Below are positions 8,185 through 15,948 of a stretch of 53,203 nt of DNA, one piece after another. Numbering within the stretch: position 1 is the stretch's first letter; every line of letters starts with the position of its first letter. The position numbers and the translations under genes were made by a program. Origin of the DNA: Actinomycetospora soli (GTDB lineage Bacteria; Actinomycetota; Actinomycetes; Mycobacteriales; Pseudonocardiaceae); contig NZ_JAJNDA010000027.1 in the NCBI RefSeq assembly GCF_021026295.1, positions 1 to 53,203 on the forward strand, in the 5' to 3' direction. The notes below the pieces were generated by a model that saw only the letters and a list, made by a program, of their open reading frames with translations, was not told the origin of the DNA and made no database searches.

Positions 8185-9366
8185 ATGACCGAGCAGCTCA
8201 CCCGCCCCGGCCTGCACGTCGGTGACGAGTTCGACGCGATCGTCGCCCGCCTGGAGGCGCTCGACCCGCTCCTGCGCGCGGAGGCCGACGCGGTCGAGGC
8301 CGCCGGCCGCCTCACCCCGCGCGTGGTGGAGGCCCTCGAGGACGCCCGGGCCTTCGACATCGGCATGCCCGCCGAGCTGGGCGGCCCCGAGTTCACGCCG
8401 CGGCAGCTGATCCGGGCCGTCGAGACCCTGTCGCGGGCCGACGCGTCGACCGGCTGGGTGGTGATGGCCCTGCAGATGATCGCGGGCACCACGGTCGCGT
8501 ACCTGGGCGCGGACACCGTCGCCGACATGCTCGACGGGTCGCACCGGATGCTCGCCGCCGGGCAGGGGACGCGGCCGGGGCGCGCGCGCCAGGCCCCGGG
8601 CGGCTACCGGGTGTCGGGGTCCTGGCAGTTCGCCTCCGGCCTGCTGCACTGCACCCACGTGCACACCGCGGCGATCGTCGAGGAGACCGGCGAGGCGCTC
8701 GTGTTCACGCTGCCGCGCGAGCAGGCGACCCTGGTGGAGAACTGGGACGTCATGGGCCTGCGCGGCACCGGGAGCATCGACTACACGCTCGACGACGTCT
8801 TCGTCCCCGCCGGGCGCACCTACGTCGCCACCACCACCGAGCCGCTCGTCGGCGGCGCGGTCTACCGCTGCGGCCTCGCGAACATGGCGGGCATCTGCCA
8901 CGCGGGCTGGGCGCTCGGCGTGGGGCGGCGGCTGCTCGACGAGATGGCCGCGCTGGCGGCGGCGAAGTCCGGGACCTACCGGGCCGGGGTGGACACCTCG
9001 GAGTTCCACGCCGCCTACGCGCGCGCCGAGGCCACGTTGCGGGCCGCGCGGGCCTGGACGACGGAGGTCTGGGCGGACAACGAGGCCACGCTCGCGACGG
9101 GCTCGGCACTGTCCACCGACCAGGAGACGCTGACCCGGCTCGCGCTGGCCTCGACGACGGAGGCGGCGCTCGAGGTCGGGCAGACCGTCTACCGGTGGGC
9201 CGGGACGGCCGCGCTGCGCTCCGGGCCGCTCAACCGCGTGTTCCGCGACCTGCACGGCGGGACGCAGCACGTGACGTCGTCACCCGCCGTCGTGCAGGGC
9301 GCGGGGAAGCGGCTCGCCGGGTTGGCGCCCGACGCGCGGTGGGTGTTCCTCGAGCTCGTGGAGTGA
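8185..9366 (+). CDS. Acyl-CoA dehydrogenase-fold flavin-dependent oxidoreductase/monooxygenase
   Basis: A 393-residue protein of the acyl-CoA dehydrogenase superfamily, closest by pattern to group D two-component flavin monooxygenases (HsaA/DszC type): LSRADASTGWVVMAL, GYRVSGSWQFASGLLHCTH, WDVMGLRGTGSIDYTLDDVFVP, and a helical C-terminal domain ending with RVFRDLHGGTQHV. Such enzymes use reduced flavin from a partner reductase to hydroxylate aromatic or heteroatom substrates; no reductase gene is adjacent. A degradative or detoxifying role controlled by the divergent AraC gene is inferred. A dehydrogenase role cannot be excluded. Confidence 0.75.
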   Translation: MTEQLTRPGLHVGDEFDAIVARLEALDPLLRAEADAVEAAGRLTPRVVEALEDARAFDIGMPAELGGPEFTPRQLIRAVETLSRADASTGWVVMALQMIAGTTVAYLGADTVADMLDGSHRMLAAGQGTRPGRARQAPGGYRVSGSWQFASGLLHCTHVHTAAIVEETGEALVFTLPREQATLVENWDVMGLRGTGSIDYTLDDVFVPAGRTYVATTTEPLVGGAVYRCGLANMAGICHAGWALGVGRRLLDEMAALAAAKSGTYRAGVDTSEFHAAYARAEATLRAARAWTTEVWADNEATLATGSALSTDQETLTRLALASTTEAALEVGQTVYRWAGTAALRSGPLNRVFRDLHGGTQHVTSSPAVVQGAGKRLAGLAPDARWVFLELVE

Positions 9367-9370
9367 CCGG

Positions 9371-9565
9371 TCAGCGGTCCTCGTCGGCCATCGTCTCGAC
9401 GTGCTCCTCGGCCTCGGAGTCCTTCGCGACGGCCTCGATCCGGTCCTTCGACTGGTCGCGCTCGTCCTTGTCGGGGTCGAGACCCGTGAGCGCCTGCTCG
9501 GTGTCCTCGTACTCGTCCACGTACTGCTGCTCGAGGTTCGCGGCGCGCTGTGCGGGGTCGCTCAT
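9371..9565 (-). CDS. Small acidic hypothetical protein
   Basis: A 64-residue, strongly charged, helical protein (MSDPAQRAANLEQQYVDE..., ending AEEHVETMADEDR) with no Cys and no membrane segment. It converges with the oxidoreductase gene, whose stop is 5 bases away. I do not recognise a named family. The codon pattern and ATG start at 9565 support a real gene. No clear Shine-Dalgarno sequence is visible, and the upstream DNA is largely repeat sequence. Confidence 0.6.
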   Translation of the reverse strand: MSDPAQRAANLEQQYVDEYEDTEQALTGLDPDKDERDQSKDRIEAVAKDSEAEEHVETMADEDR

Positions 9566-9614
9566 GGGTGCGGAGTCGGCAATCGGGGCGCTTCCCAAAC
9601 GACGGCGGGGGTGC

Positions 9615-9709
9615 GTCAGCCGTGTGCCACCGCTGACGGTGGGTGTCAGCCGTGTGCCACCGCTGACGTCGGGGCCCGCGCGCGACCGGCACCGACCCGA
9701 CGTCGGGAA
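9615..9709. repeat. 30-bp repeat, two tandem units plus palindromic tail (intergenic copy)
   Basis: Two adjacent 30-bp units (9615-9644 and 9645-9674), both starting GTCAGCCGTGTGCCACCGCT and differing only near the end. About 10 bases later comes GGCACCGACCCGACGTCGGG, whose last part (ACCCGACGTCGGGAA, 9695-9709) is a palindromic variant of the 15-bp motif. The same order, units then tail, is found inside the GT9 gene at 12451-12703. Confidence 0.85.
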
Positions 9710-9754
9710 AGCACCCGACGGGGATCGCCGCGGGGCCCTCGCACGGGGTAGGCA

Positions 9755-10771
9755 GTGCCCGTGGTCGACCTCGCCAACCTCCCGCCGGAGCAGGTCCGGG
9801 CGCTGAAGCGCGCGCCGGACGCCGGGTTCCGGGCGCCCATGCTCGCGTCCCTGTCGAAGCCGACCGACCCGCCGCCCCCGCGGGAGGGCTGGTCGTTCGA
9901 ACGCAAGCTCGACGGCGTGCGCGTGATCGCGACGCGCGAGCGGGGGGAGCGGCCCCGGCTGTGGAGCCGCAACCAGAAGTCGGCCGACGCGAGCTACCCG
10001 GAGGTCGTGGACGCGCTCGACGCCGCGGGGCCGGACCGCTTCGTGCTCGACGGGGAGATCATCGCGGCGGACGGGCGGTTCGGGTCGTTGCAGGCCCGCA
10101 TGCACCTGTCCGACCCCCGCCGGGCGCGCGCGACCGGGGTGGCGATCGAGTGCCACCTCTTCGACCTGCTGGTGCTCGACGACCTCGACGTCACCCGCCT
10201 GCCGCTGTCGACGCGGCGGGCGCTGCTGGAGACGGTCGTGCGGCCGGACCCACCGGTGCTCGTGATCTCCCCGGACCTCGACGGCGACCCGCTCGCGCTC
10301 CGCGACGCCGCCTGCGCCGACGGCTGGGAGGGGCTGATCGCGAAGCGCCTCGACGCGCCCTACGCCGGCGGCCGGAGCCACGACTGGCGCAAGCTCAAGT
10401 GCGTCCGCGACCAGGAGTTCGTCGTCGGCGGGTGGACCGACCCGGCGGGGTCACGCCACGTCCTCGGCGCGCTGCTCGTCGGCTACCACGAGAACGGGGT
10501 GCTGCGGTACGCCGGGAAGGTCGGGACGGGGTTCGACGACGCGGCGCTGCAGCTGCTGCGCTCCCGGCTCGACCCGCTGACGACGGACACCGACCCGTTC
10601 TCCGACGCGCCCCGTGAGCGCGGCCGGCACTGGGTGCGCCCGGAGCTGGTGTGCCAGGTCGGGTTCGGGGAGTGGACCTCGGACGGCCGCCTGCGCCACC
10701 CGCGGTACCAGGGGCTGCGCGAGGACAAGGACGCCCGCGAGGTGGTGCGGGAGAGTGGCTCCGCCACGTGA
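9755..10771 (+). CDS. ATP-dependent DNA ligase (LigD ligase-domain/LigC-like)
   Basis: A 338-residue stand-alone ATP-dependent DNA ligase. The adenylation motif I is FERKLDGVR with catalytic Lys. Later motifs are RFVLDGEII, FDLLVLDDLD, EGLIAKRLDAPY and the DWRKLKC motif V. An OB-fold domain follows (residues 225-335). It lacks the polymerase and nuclease domains of full LigD and matches the separate ligases of actinobacteria involved in end joining or backup repair. No Ku gene is in the window. The GTG at 9755 follows a GGGG-rich site at normal distance. A second GTG at 9761 is possible. The stop lies at the base of a strong hairpin. Confidence 0.88.
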   Translation: MPVVDLANLPPEQVRALKRAPDAGFRAPMLASLSKPTDPPPPREGWSFERKLDGVRVIATRERGERPRLWSRNQKSADASYPEVVDALDAAGPDRFVLDGEIIAADGRFGSLQARMHLSDPRRARATGVAIECHLFDLLVLDDLDVTRLPLSTRRALLETVVRPDPPVLVISPDLDGDPLALRDAACADGWEGLIAKRLDAPYAGGRSHDWRKLKCVRDQEFVVGGWTDPAGSRHVLGALLVGYHENGVLRYAGKVGTGFDDAALQLLRSRLDPLTTDTDPFSDAPRERGRHWVRPELVCQVGFGEWTSDGRLRHPRYQGLREDKDAREVVRESGSAT

Positions 10772-10807
10772 GCACTCTCCGTGGTCACAGCCCCGGAAAG
10801 TGCTCAC
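10768..10807. terminator. Bidirectional hairpin between convergent genes
   Basis: Arms GTGAGCACTCTCC (10768-10780) and GGAAAGTGCTCAC (10795-10807) pair with a single mismatch around a 14-base loop. The hairpin overlaps the stop codon of the ligase gene and lies 17 bases from the end of the convergent DUF1206 gene, so it can serve both as terminator. Confidence 0.65.
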
Positions 10808-10824
10808 GGGCGCCCAGCGCACCG

Positions 10825-11691
10825 CTACGGATGCCGCGCGTACGCGTCCATGCAGCAGTAGACGAAGTAGGCCGCGAAGCCGAGTCCGGTGATCACGAAC
10901 ATCGCCGCGCCCACCGTGTGGCTGGCCATCGTGCGGAGCGCGACGTCGACGCCGCCGATCGCGTCGGGCGCGTCGTTGATCGCCGCGCCCAGGGTCAGGA
11001 TGCCGACCACGCAGAACACGACCGCCCGCGTCAGGTTCCCCACCGATCCCGTGATCAGGGTCAGCCGCCAGCGGTATCCGTGGAGCTTCTCCGGGACGAA
11101 GTCGCCCATGAACGTGGCGCGGACCCCGGTGTAGGTCATCGAGAAGAACATGCCGATCGCGATCAGCCCGGCGATCCCGACGGCCCACCGGCCCGCGGAG
11201 TAGGTGAACACCTCGCGGACGGTGTCCCCGAACGCGTTGCGGCGGCCCTGGAGCCGGACCGCGAACTCCGCGGCGAGGTAGGCCACGGAGAGCACGCCGA
11301 GGGCCTTCGCCGCGGCGCCGAGCCGCTTGCGCCAGCGCTCCTCGGGGCTCGCCCAGCAGAAGCCGACCGCGGCCGCCCGCAGCTGCCAGAACGCGAACGC
11401 CACGAGCGCGACGGCGGCCGCCCCGAGCAGCCAGCGCCCGAAGAACCCACCGCCCGCGGCGACCAGGGCGACCGCGCCGCGCGGGTCGGCGTGCCCGTCC
11501 TCGCCGGCGCCGGACCGCGGCCCGAGGGCGGCGATGCGGATCGCGAGCACCGCGATGCCGAGGTGCACGAGGCCGTAGGCCACGAGACCGACGCGTCCGA
11601 TGGCCTCGACCCATGCCGGGGCGTCGCGCACCTCGTCGGACTCCGATCGGTCGAGCGCAGCGCCCACGACGGAGGCGGGCACGATGCTCAT
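10825..11691 (-). CDS. DUF1206 integral membrane protein
   Basis: A 288-residue membrane protein with six hydrophobic segments arranged as three related pairs, as in DUF1206 proteins: VGLVAYGLVHLGIAVLAIR, then AAAVALVAFAFWQL, VAYLAAEFAVRL, AGLIAIGMFFSMTYTG, AVVFCVVGILTLGAAI, and VITGLGFAAYFVYCCMDAYAR. Molecular function is unknown. Its ATG (11691-11689) overlaps the stop of the GT9 gene in an ATGA arrangement. It is therefore the last gene of a four-gene operon rsbW-sigma-GT9-DUF1206 and is probably expressed under the same stress control. Confidence 0.88.
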   Translation of the reverse strand: MSIVPASVVGAALDRSESDEVRDAPAWVEAIGRVGLVAYGLVHLGIAVLAIRIAALGPRSGAGEDGHADPRGAVALVAAGGGFFGRWLLGAAAVALVAFAFWQLRAAAVGFCWASPEERWRKRLGAAAKALGVLSVAYLAAEFAVRLQGRRNAFGDTVREVFTYSAGRWAVGIAGLIAIGMFFSMTYTGVRATFMGDFVPEKLHGYRWRLTLITGSVGNLTRAVVFCVVGILTLGAAINDAPDAIGGVDVALRTMASHTVGAAMFVITGLGFAAYFVYCCMDAYARHP

Positions 11692-12845
11692 GGGCTCAGT
11701 GGTACCCCCGGATCCCCGCGCTGTCCCTGTGACGTGTCTGTGAGCTGTGGCATGACCACCCGAAGGACGTCCTCCACCCCGACGGCGAGCAGCGCCGGGT
11801 CGGGGTCGTCGGCGAAGCGCTCGCCGCGGCGGACGGCGGCGTCGGTCAGGGTCACGTGCCGCGGGTCGTCCGCCGGTGGGCCCCACTGCTCCGGCCCGAC
11901 CGGCCCGAACAGGGTCACCGACGGCGTGCCGTAGGCGGTCGCGACGTGCGCGATCCCCGTGTCACCCGCGATCACCGTCCGGGCGTGCGCCACCAGCCGG
12001 CACAGCTCGCCGATCGAGGTCCGGCCCGCGAGATCCCGCCCGGGCACCGCGGCGGTCAGCGCACGCTCCTCGGGCCCACCGGTCACGACGACCTCGTGCC
12101 CGGCCCCGGCCACCGCCCGCGCCACCGCGACGAAGCGCTCCACGGGCCACCGTTTGCTGCCGAACGCGGCGCCGGGGTGGATGACGACGCTCCCGTTCCC
12201 GACGGCGGGTGGGGCCGGCCGGGGCAGGCGGAGGTCGTCCGCGGCGGCGGCCGCCTCGTCCGCGGTGACCAGGCCGACGGCGGCGAGCAGGTCGGACCAG
12301 CGGCGCCGCTCCGGGCGGGTCGGGTCGTCGGTCCAGGGCGGGCCGTCCCAGCCCGGCGCGGCGTGCCCGATCCGGACGGCGGGTCGGTCGCCGGCGATCG
12401 CGTCCAGCCGGGCGTGGCTCTGCGGCCCGGCGCCGTGGAGGTTGACGAGCGTCAGCGGTGGCCCACCGCTGACGCTCGGTGGCAGCCGTGTGCCACCGCT
12501 GACATCAGGGTCGGCCGACGATGTCCCGCTGCTCCCACTCGATGCGCGCCACGGGACATCGACGGTCGACCGTGGCGCGCTGCTGACGTCAGGCGGCAGC
12601 CGTGGGCCACCGCTGACACCGGGCGCCGACCGTGGCGCGCTGCTGACGTCAGGTGTCAGCCGTGGGCCACCGCTGACACCCGGCACCGACCCGTCGTCGG
12701 GAAGGACCGGGAACCCGGGCACGTCGTGCACCCACGCCGGCCCGTGCAGCACGACGTGCTCGTCGGGCAGGGCCCGGCGCAGCAGCCGCAGGGCGGGCAC
12801 GGCGACGAGGAGGTCGCCCAGCCCGAGGTCCCGCAGGACGTGCAC
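11688..12845 (-). CDS. Glycosyltransferase family 9 with in-frame repeat insertion
   Basis: A 385-residue GT9 (heptosyltransferase-like) enzyme. The N-terminus VHVLRDLGLGDLLVAVPALRLL is typical. The nucleotide-sugar half has VIHPGAAFGSKRWPVERF, VVVTGGPEE, and AGDTGIAHVATAYGTPSVTLFGP. Residues about 48-132 are unlike the family: they consist of near-repeats of 10 residues (VSGGPRLTPD/VSSAPRS types) encoded by the 30-bp repeat, plus an unrelated palindromic stretch. After this the normal VNLHGAGPQSHARL resumes, so the frame is kept. The GTG at 12845 lies 2 bases after the sigma factor stop. The acceptor is unknown; heptose transfer is suggested by the divergent heptose genes. Confidence 0.88.
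   Translation of the reverse strand: MHVLRDLGLGDLLVAVPALRLLRRALPDEHVVLHGPAWVHDVPGFPVLPDDGSVPGVSGGPRLTPDVSSAPRSAPGVSGGPRLPPDVSSAPRSTVDVPWRASSGSSGTSSADPDVSGGTRLPPSVSGGPPLTLVNLHGAGPQSHARLDAIAGDRPAVRIGHAAPGWDGPPWTDDPTRPERRRWSDLLAAVGLVTADEAAAAADDLRLPRPAPPAVGNGSVVIHPGAAFGSKRWPVERFVAVARAVAGAGHEVVVTGGPEERALTAAVPGRDLAGRTSIGELCRLVAHARTVIAGDTGIAHVATAYGTPSVTLFGPVGPEQWGPPADDPRHVTLTDAAVRRGERFADDPDPALLAVGVEDVLRVVMPQLTDTSQGQRGDPGVPLSP
12451..12703. repeat. 30-bp repeat array inside the GT9 gene
   Basis: Two units at 12451-12480 and 12481-12510 and four perfectly spaced units at 12564-12683 form a tandem series; the latter alternate in two subtypes, giving a 60-bp higher-order period. Between them lies a separate hairpin with arms GATGTCCCG (12519-12527) and CGGGACATC (12552-12560). 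The array ends with GGCACCGACCCGTCGTCGGG, the same tail as the intergenic copy at 9615-9709. Since 30 is a multiple of 3, the GT9 reading frame survives. Confidence 0.9.
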
Positions 12846-12847
12846 CG

Positions 12848-13696
12848 TCAGCGGGCGTTCTCCCCGAGGCCGTCGCGCAGCTGCATGAGCGTGCGGGCCA
12901 GCAGCCGGGACACGTGCATCTGCGAGATCCCGACCTCGGCCGCGATCTGCGACTGCGTCATGTTCTTGAAGAACCGCAGCATGATGATCGTGCGTTCGCG
13001 CTGGGGGAGCGCGGCCAGCAGCGGTGCGAGCGACTGCTGGTACTCGACCTTCTCCAGCGCCGCGTCGGCCTCGCCGAGCAGGTCGGAGACGGTGCCGGAG
13101 TCGGGGTCGTCGACGAGCATCTCGTCCAGCGAGCCCGACCGGTAGGCGTTGGACGCCTCGAGCGCCTCGAGCACGTCCTCCTTGGGGAGGCTGAGGTGCT
13201 CGGCGAGCTCCGCGGCCGTCGGCGCCCGGCCGAGGGACTGCGACATCTGGCCCATGGCCGCGGACAGCGTGACGTTCAGGTCCTTGAGCCGGCGCGGCAC
13301 GCGCATCGACCAGGCCTGGTCGCGGAAGTGCCGCCGGACCTCGCCGGTGATCGTCGGGACCGCGTAGGAGAGGAAGTCGGTGCCGCGCTCCGGGTCGTAC
13401 CGGTCGACGGCGTTGATCAGCCCGAGCGTGGCGACCTGCTCGAGGTCCTCCTCGGGCTCGCCACGCCGCGAGAAGCGTCGCGCGATGTGCTGGGCGACCG
13501 GGAGGTGGCCGCGCACCAGTTCGTCGCGCAGCCGCAGGCGCTCCGGCGAGCCGGGCTCCAGGGCCGCGTGCTCGGCGAGCTTGGGCATCAGGTGGTCGTA
13601 CTCGCCGCGGGAGCCCTTGCGCTCCCGGCGCTCCGGCCGGGCGGGCTCGGCCGCGGTCGTCCCGCTCGCCGTCGTGCCGGTGTCGCTGGCCGTCAC
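12848..13696 (-). CDS. RNA polymerase sigma factor, SigB/SigF/SigG family
   Basis: A 282-residue group 3 sigma factor with region 2 (LPVAQHIARRFSRRGEPEEDLEQVATLGLINAVDRYDPERGTDFLSYA, including the RpoD box), region 3 (SLGRAPTAAELAEHL) and region 4 helix-turn-helix (MTQSQIAAEVGISQMHVSRLL). It resembles mycobacterial SigF and Streptomyces SigB. The GTG start overlaps the stop of the upstream rsbW-like gene (GTGA), a coupling typical of anti-sigma/sigma pairs. A GTTT-N15-GGGTAC promoter before the operon suggests autoregulation. A paralog lies at 32809-33597. Confidence 0.93.
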   Translation of the reverse strand: MTASDTGTTASGTTAAEPARPERRERKGSRGEYDHLMPKLAEHAALEPGSPERLRLRDELVRGHLPVAQHIARRFSRRGEPEEDLEQVATLGLINAVDRYDPERGTDFLSYAVPTITGEVRRHFRDQAWSMRVPRRLKDLNVTLSAAMGQMSQSLGRAPTAAELAEHLSLPKEDVLEALEASNAYRSGSLDEMLVDDPDSGTVSDLLGEADAALEKVEYQQSLAPLLAALPQRERTIIMLRFFKNMTQSQIAAEVGISQMHVSRLLARTLMQLRDGLGENAR

Positions 13697-14133
13697 GAAA
13701 GCACGGTCCCGAGGCTCGGCACCGCGAAGCGCAGGGTGAGGCGGAACGGGTTGCCGTCCCGCTCACCGGTCGCCGAGAGCATGCGGACGTCGTGGGCCAG
13801 CGTCGTGAGCACGCGCCAGCCGAAGGAGTCGGTCGGCAGCCGCTCCGGGCCGAACGTCGAGACCGAGGCGGTCACCGTGATGCGCTCCTCGTCGAGGATG
13901 AACGTGCAGGTCAACTTCGTGTCCGGACGGGCCAGCGAGACGAGGCTGGAACAGGCCTCGTCGACCGCCATCCGGAGGTCCGCCACAGCATCGAGCGTGA
14001 ACTCGGCGCGCGCAGCCAGATCGGCCGCGACCGTGCGCATCGTCACCACCGCCCGGGGGACGGCCGGGACGCGGACCTCGACGTCCTCGGGGGGCTCGTC
14101 CCCGTCGGGCGGATTCGGATCGGGCCGCGCCAC
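13693..14133 (-). CDS. Anti-sigma factor, RsbW/UsfX-like
   Basis: A 146-residue histidine-kinase-like ATPase domain protein that should bind and inhibit the sigma factor encoded immediately downstream. Visible parts are VTMRTVAADLAARAEF, DLRMAVDEACSSLV (N-box region) and DSFGWRVLTTLAHDV. The canonical N-box Asn and clear glycine boxes are not seen, as in mycobacterial UsfX. The GTG at 14133 was chosen because GAGGAGG lies 5-6 bases upstream. The longer upstream frame contains non-coding sequence and the promoter. Confidence 0.85.
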   Translation of the reverse strand: MARPDPNPPDGDEPPEDVEVRVPAVPRAVVTMRTVAADLAARAEFTLDAVADLRMAVDEACSSLVSLARPDTKLTCTFILDEERITVTASVSTFGPERLPTDSFGWRVLTTLAHDVRMLSATGERDGNPFRLTLRFAVPSLGTVLS

Positions 14134-14248
14134 GAGCACCTCCTCGTCTCGAACACCTCGTGGTCCCCGGTGCTCCACGGGGGCCCGGCGAGGACGTTCG
14201 TCCCCGCGGCGCGAGCGGTGCTCCGCGCCGTTCCCGGTCGCGGGTCGT

Positions 14249-14273
14249 GTACCCGGGGCCTCCTCCCACAAAC
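14249..14273 (-). promoter_or_regulatory. Sigma-B/F-type promoter GTTT-N15-GGGTAC
   Basis: On the minus strand GTTT (14273-14270) and GGGTAC (14254-14249) are separated by exactly 15 bases. This matches the general-stress sigma consensus (mycobacterial SigF GTTT-N15-17-GGGTAT; Streptomyces SigB GNNT-N14-16-GGGTAC). It lies about 115 bases before the rsbW-like start, so the operon probably regulates itself. Confidence 0.7.
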
Positions 14274-14332
14274 CGGGCGACGCCGTGCACGCTCGTGTCG
14301 GGCGTGGTCTGCTCCCCGCCGTGCGGGAGCCC

Positions 14333-14851
14333 GTGACCATCCCGAGGGCCGTCCTCTTCGACCGCGACGGCACCCTCGTCCACGACGTGCCCTACAACGG
14401 CGACCCCGACCTCGTCGCCCCGGTCGACACCGCCCGCCCCGCCCTCGAGCGCCTGCGGGCGGCCGGTCTGGGCACGGGCGTCGTCAGCAACCAGTCCGGG
14501 ATCGCCCGCGGCGTGCTCACCCCCGCGCAGGTCGAGGCCGTCAACGCCCGGCTGGACGCGCTCGTGGGGCCGATCGGGGTCTGGGCCTGGTGCCCGCACG
14601 GTCCCGACGACGGGTGCGCCTGCCGCAAGCCCGCCCCGGGCCTCGTCCTCGACGCCGCCCGGCGGCTCGGGGTCGCGCCCGACGAGGTGGCCGTCATCGG
14701 GGACATCGGTGCCGACGTCGGCGCCGCGGCCGCCGCCGGCGCGCGGTCGGTGCTGGTCCCGACGCCGGTCACGCGCCGCGCGGAGATCGAGGCCGCCCCG
14801 CTCGTGGCCCGCGACCTGCTGCACGCCCTCGACCTGCTGGGCTGTCCCTGA
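14333..14851 (+). CDS. gmhB: D-glycero-D-manno-heptose 1,7-bisphosphate phosphatase (GmhB-type HAD)
   Basis: A 172-residue HAD-IIIA phosphatase. Motif I is VLFDRDGTLVHD, followed by DVPYNGDPD typical of GmhB/histidinol-phosphatase proteins, motif II VVSNQSGIARG, the zinc-binding loop CPHGPDDGCACRKPAPG, and motif III VAVIGDIGADVGAAAAAGARSVLV. GmhB removes the C7 phosphate from heptose bisphosphate before nucleotide activation. The start GTG at 14333 has GGGAG only 3 bases upstream; GTG 14321 is also possible. The stop overlaps the ATG of the next gene (TGATG). Confidence 0.85.
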   Translation: MTIPRAVLFDRDGTLVHDVPYNGDPDLVAPVDTARPALERLRAAGLGTGVVSNQSGIARGVLTPAQVEAVNARLDALVGPIGVWAWCPHGPDDGCACRKPAPGLVLDAARRLGVAPDEVAVIGDIGADVGAAAAAGARSVLVPTPVTRRAEIEAAPLVARDLLHALDLLGCP

Positions 14852-15897
14852 TGCGGGTGCTCGCCGTCCGGCTCGACTCCGACGGCGACGTCCTGCTCTC
14901 CGGCCCCGCCGTCCGGGCCGTCGCCGCCCGCGCGGACTCCGTCGTCGCCGTCGTCGGGCCCAAGGGCCGCCAGGCGGCGGCCCTGCTCCCCGGGGTCGAC
15001 GAGGTCGTGGTGTGGCACTGCGGCTGGGTGGACGGTGACGCGCCGCCGGTGACGCCGGACTCGGTCGCGGAGACCGTCGAGCGGCTCGCGGCGCTGGGGG
15101 CGGACGAGGCCGTCGTGTTCACCTCCTTCCACCAGTCGCCGCTGCCGACCGCGCTCGTGCTCCGGATGGCGGGGGTCGGGCGCATCACCGCGGCCTCGGT
15201 CGACTTCCCGGGTGGCCTGCTCGACGTCCGGCTCCGGCCCGGCGACCCGGCCCTCGACCCGACCACCGATCTCGACGACGACCTCCCGGAGCCCGAGCGG
15301 GCGCTGGCGATCGCGGCGCGCGGGGGCTTCCCACGTCCCGACGAAGGGCGGCTCGCGGTCCACGCGCCCGGTCCGTCCCCCGTGACGGGCCGGTACGTCG
15401 TGCTCCACCCCGGCGCGTCCGTGCCCGCGCGCGCGTGGCCCGCCCACCGCTGCGCCGAGGCGGTCACCGCGCTGAGCGCCGCCGGGTGGCGGGTGGTGGT
15501 GACCGGCTCGCCGGCCGAGACGGCGCTCACGGCCGAGGTCGCGGGCACCGACGGGCTCGACCTCGGCGGCGCGACCTCGTTCACCCAGTTGGCGGCCGTG
15601 CTGCGCGACGCCGCGGCCGTCGTGGTCGGCAACACCGGACCCGCCCACCTCGCCGCCGCGGTCGGCACGCCCGTGGTGTCGCTGTTCGCCCCCGTCGTCC
15701 CGGCCGTGCGGTGGGCGCCGTACGGGGTGCCGCACGTCCTGTTGGGCGACCAGGAGGCGCCGTGTCGCGGCTCACGGGCCCGCATCTGCCCCGTCCCGGG
15801 CCACCCCTGCCTGACCTCGGTGGGCGCCGCTGACGTGGTGCGAGCGGTGTCGTCGCTGGTCAGCGGTAGTCGCCCTGCCGATCGTCACGGGGAGTAG
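14851..15897 (+). CDS. Glycosyltransferase family 9 (heptosyltransferase-like)
   Basis: A 348-residue GT9 enzyme: MRVLAVRLDSDGDVLLSGPAVRA at the N-terminus, YVVLHPGASVPARAWP in the second half, VVVTGSPAE, and VVGNTGPAHLAAAVGTPVVSLFAPVVP. It ends with CRGSRARICPVPGHPCL, a cysteine-containing tail common in this subgroup. It is translationally coupled to gmhB. Family members transfer heptose or related sugars from ADP-activated donors; the donor here is inferred from the neighbouring genes. The acceptor is unknown because Gram-positive bacteria have no LPS. Confidence 0.88.
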   Translation: MRVLAVRLDSDGDVLLSGPAVRAVAARADSVVAVVGPKGRQAAALLPGVDEVVVWHCGWVDGDAPPVTPDSVAETVERLAALGADEAVVFTSFHQSPLPTALVLRMAGVGRITAASVDFPGGLLDVRLRPGDPALDPTTDLDDDLPEPERALAIAARGGFPRPDEGRLAVHAPGPSPVTGRYVVLHPGASVPARAWPAHRCAEAVTALSAAGWRVVVTGSPAETALTAEVAGTDGLDLGGATSFTQLAAVLRDAAAVVVGNTGPAHLAAAVGTPVVSLFAPVVPAVRWAPYGVPHVLLGDQEAPCRGSRARICPVPGHPCLTSVGAADVVRAVSSLVSGSRPADRHGE

Positions 15898-15948
15898 TAG
15901 TTTCCGGCCAGGCGTTTACCACGTCGAAGCCGAAGGGATTCCTCGCCG

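Noticed and set aside
12451..12703. CRISPR array
   Set aside because: The units are directly adjacent, with no unique spacers, and are translated in frame within GT9; no cas genes are present.
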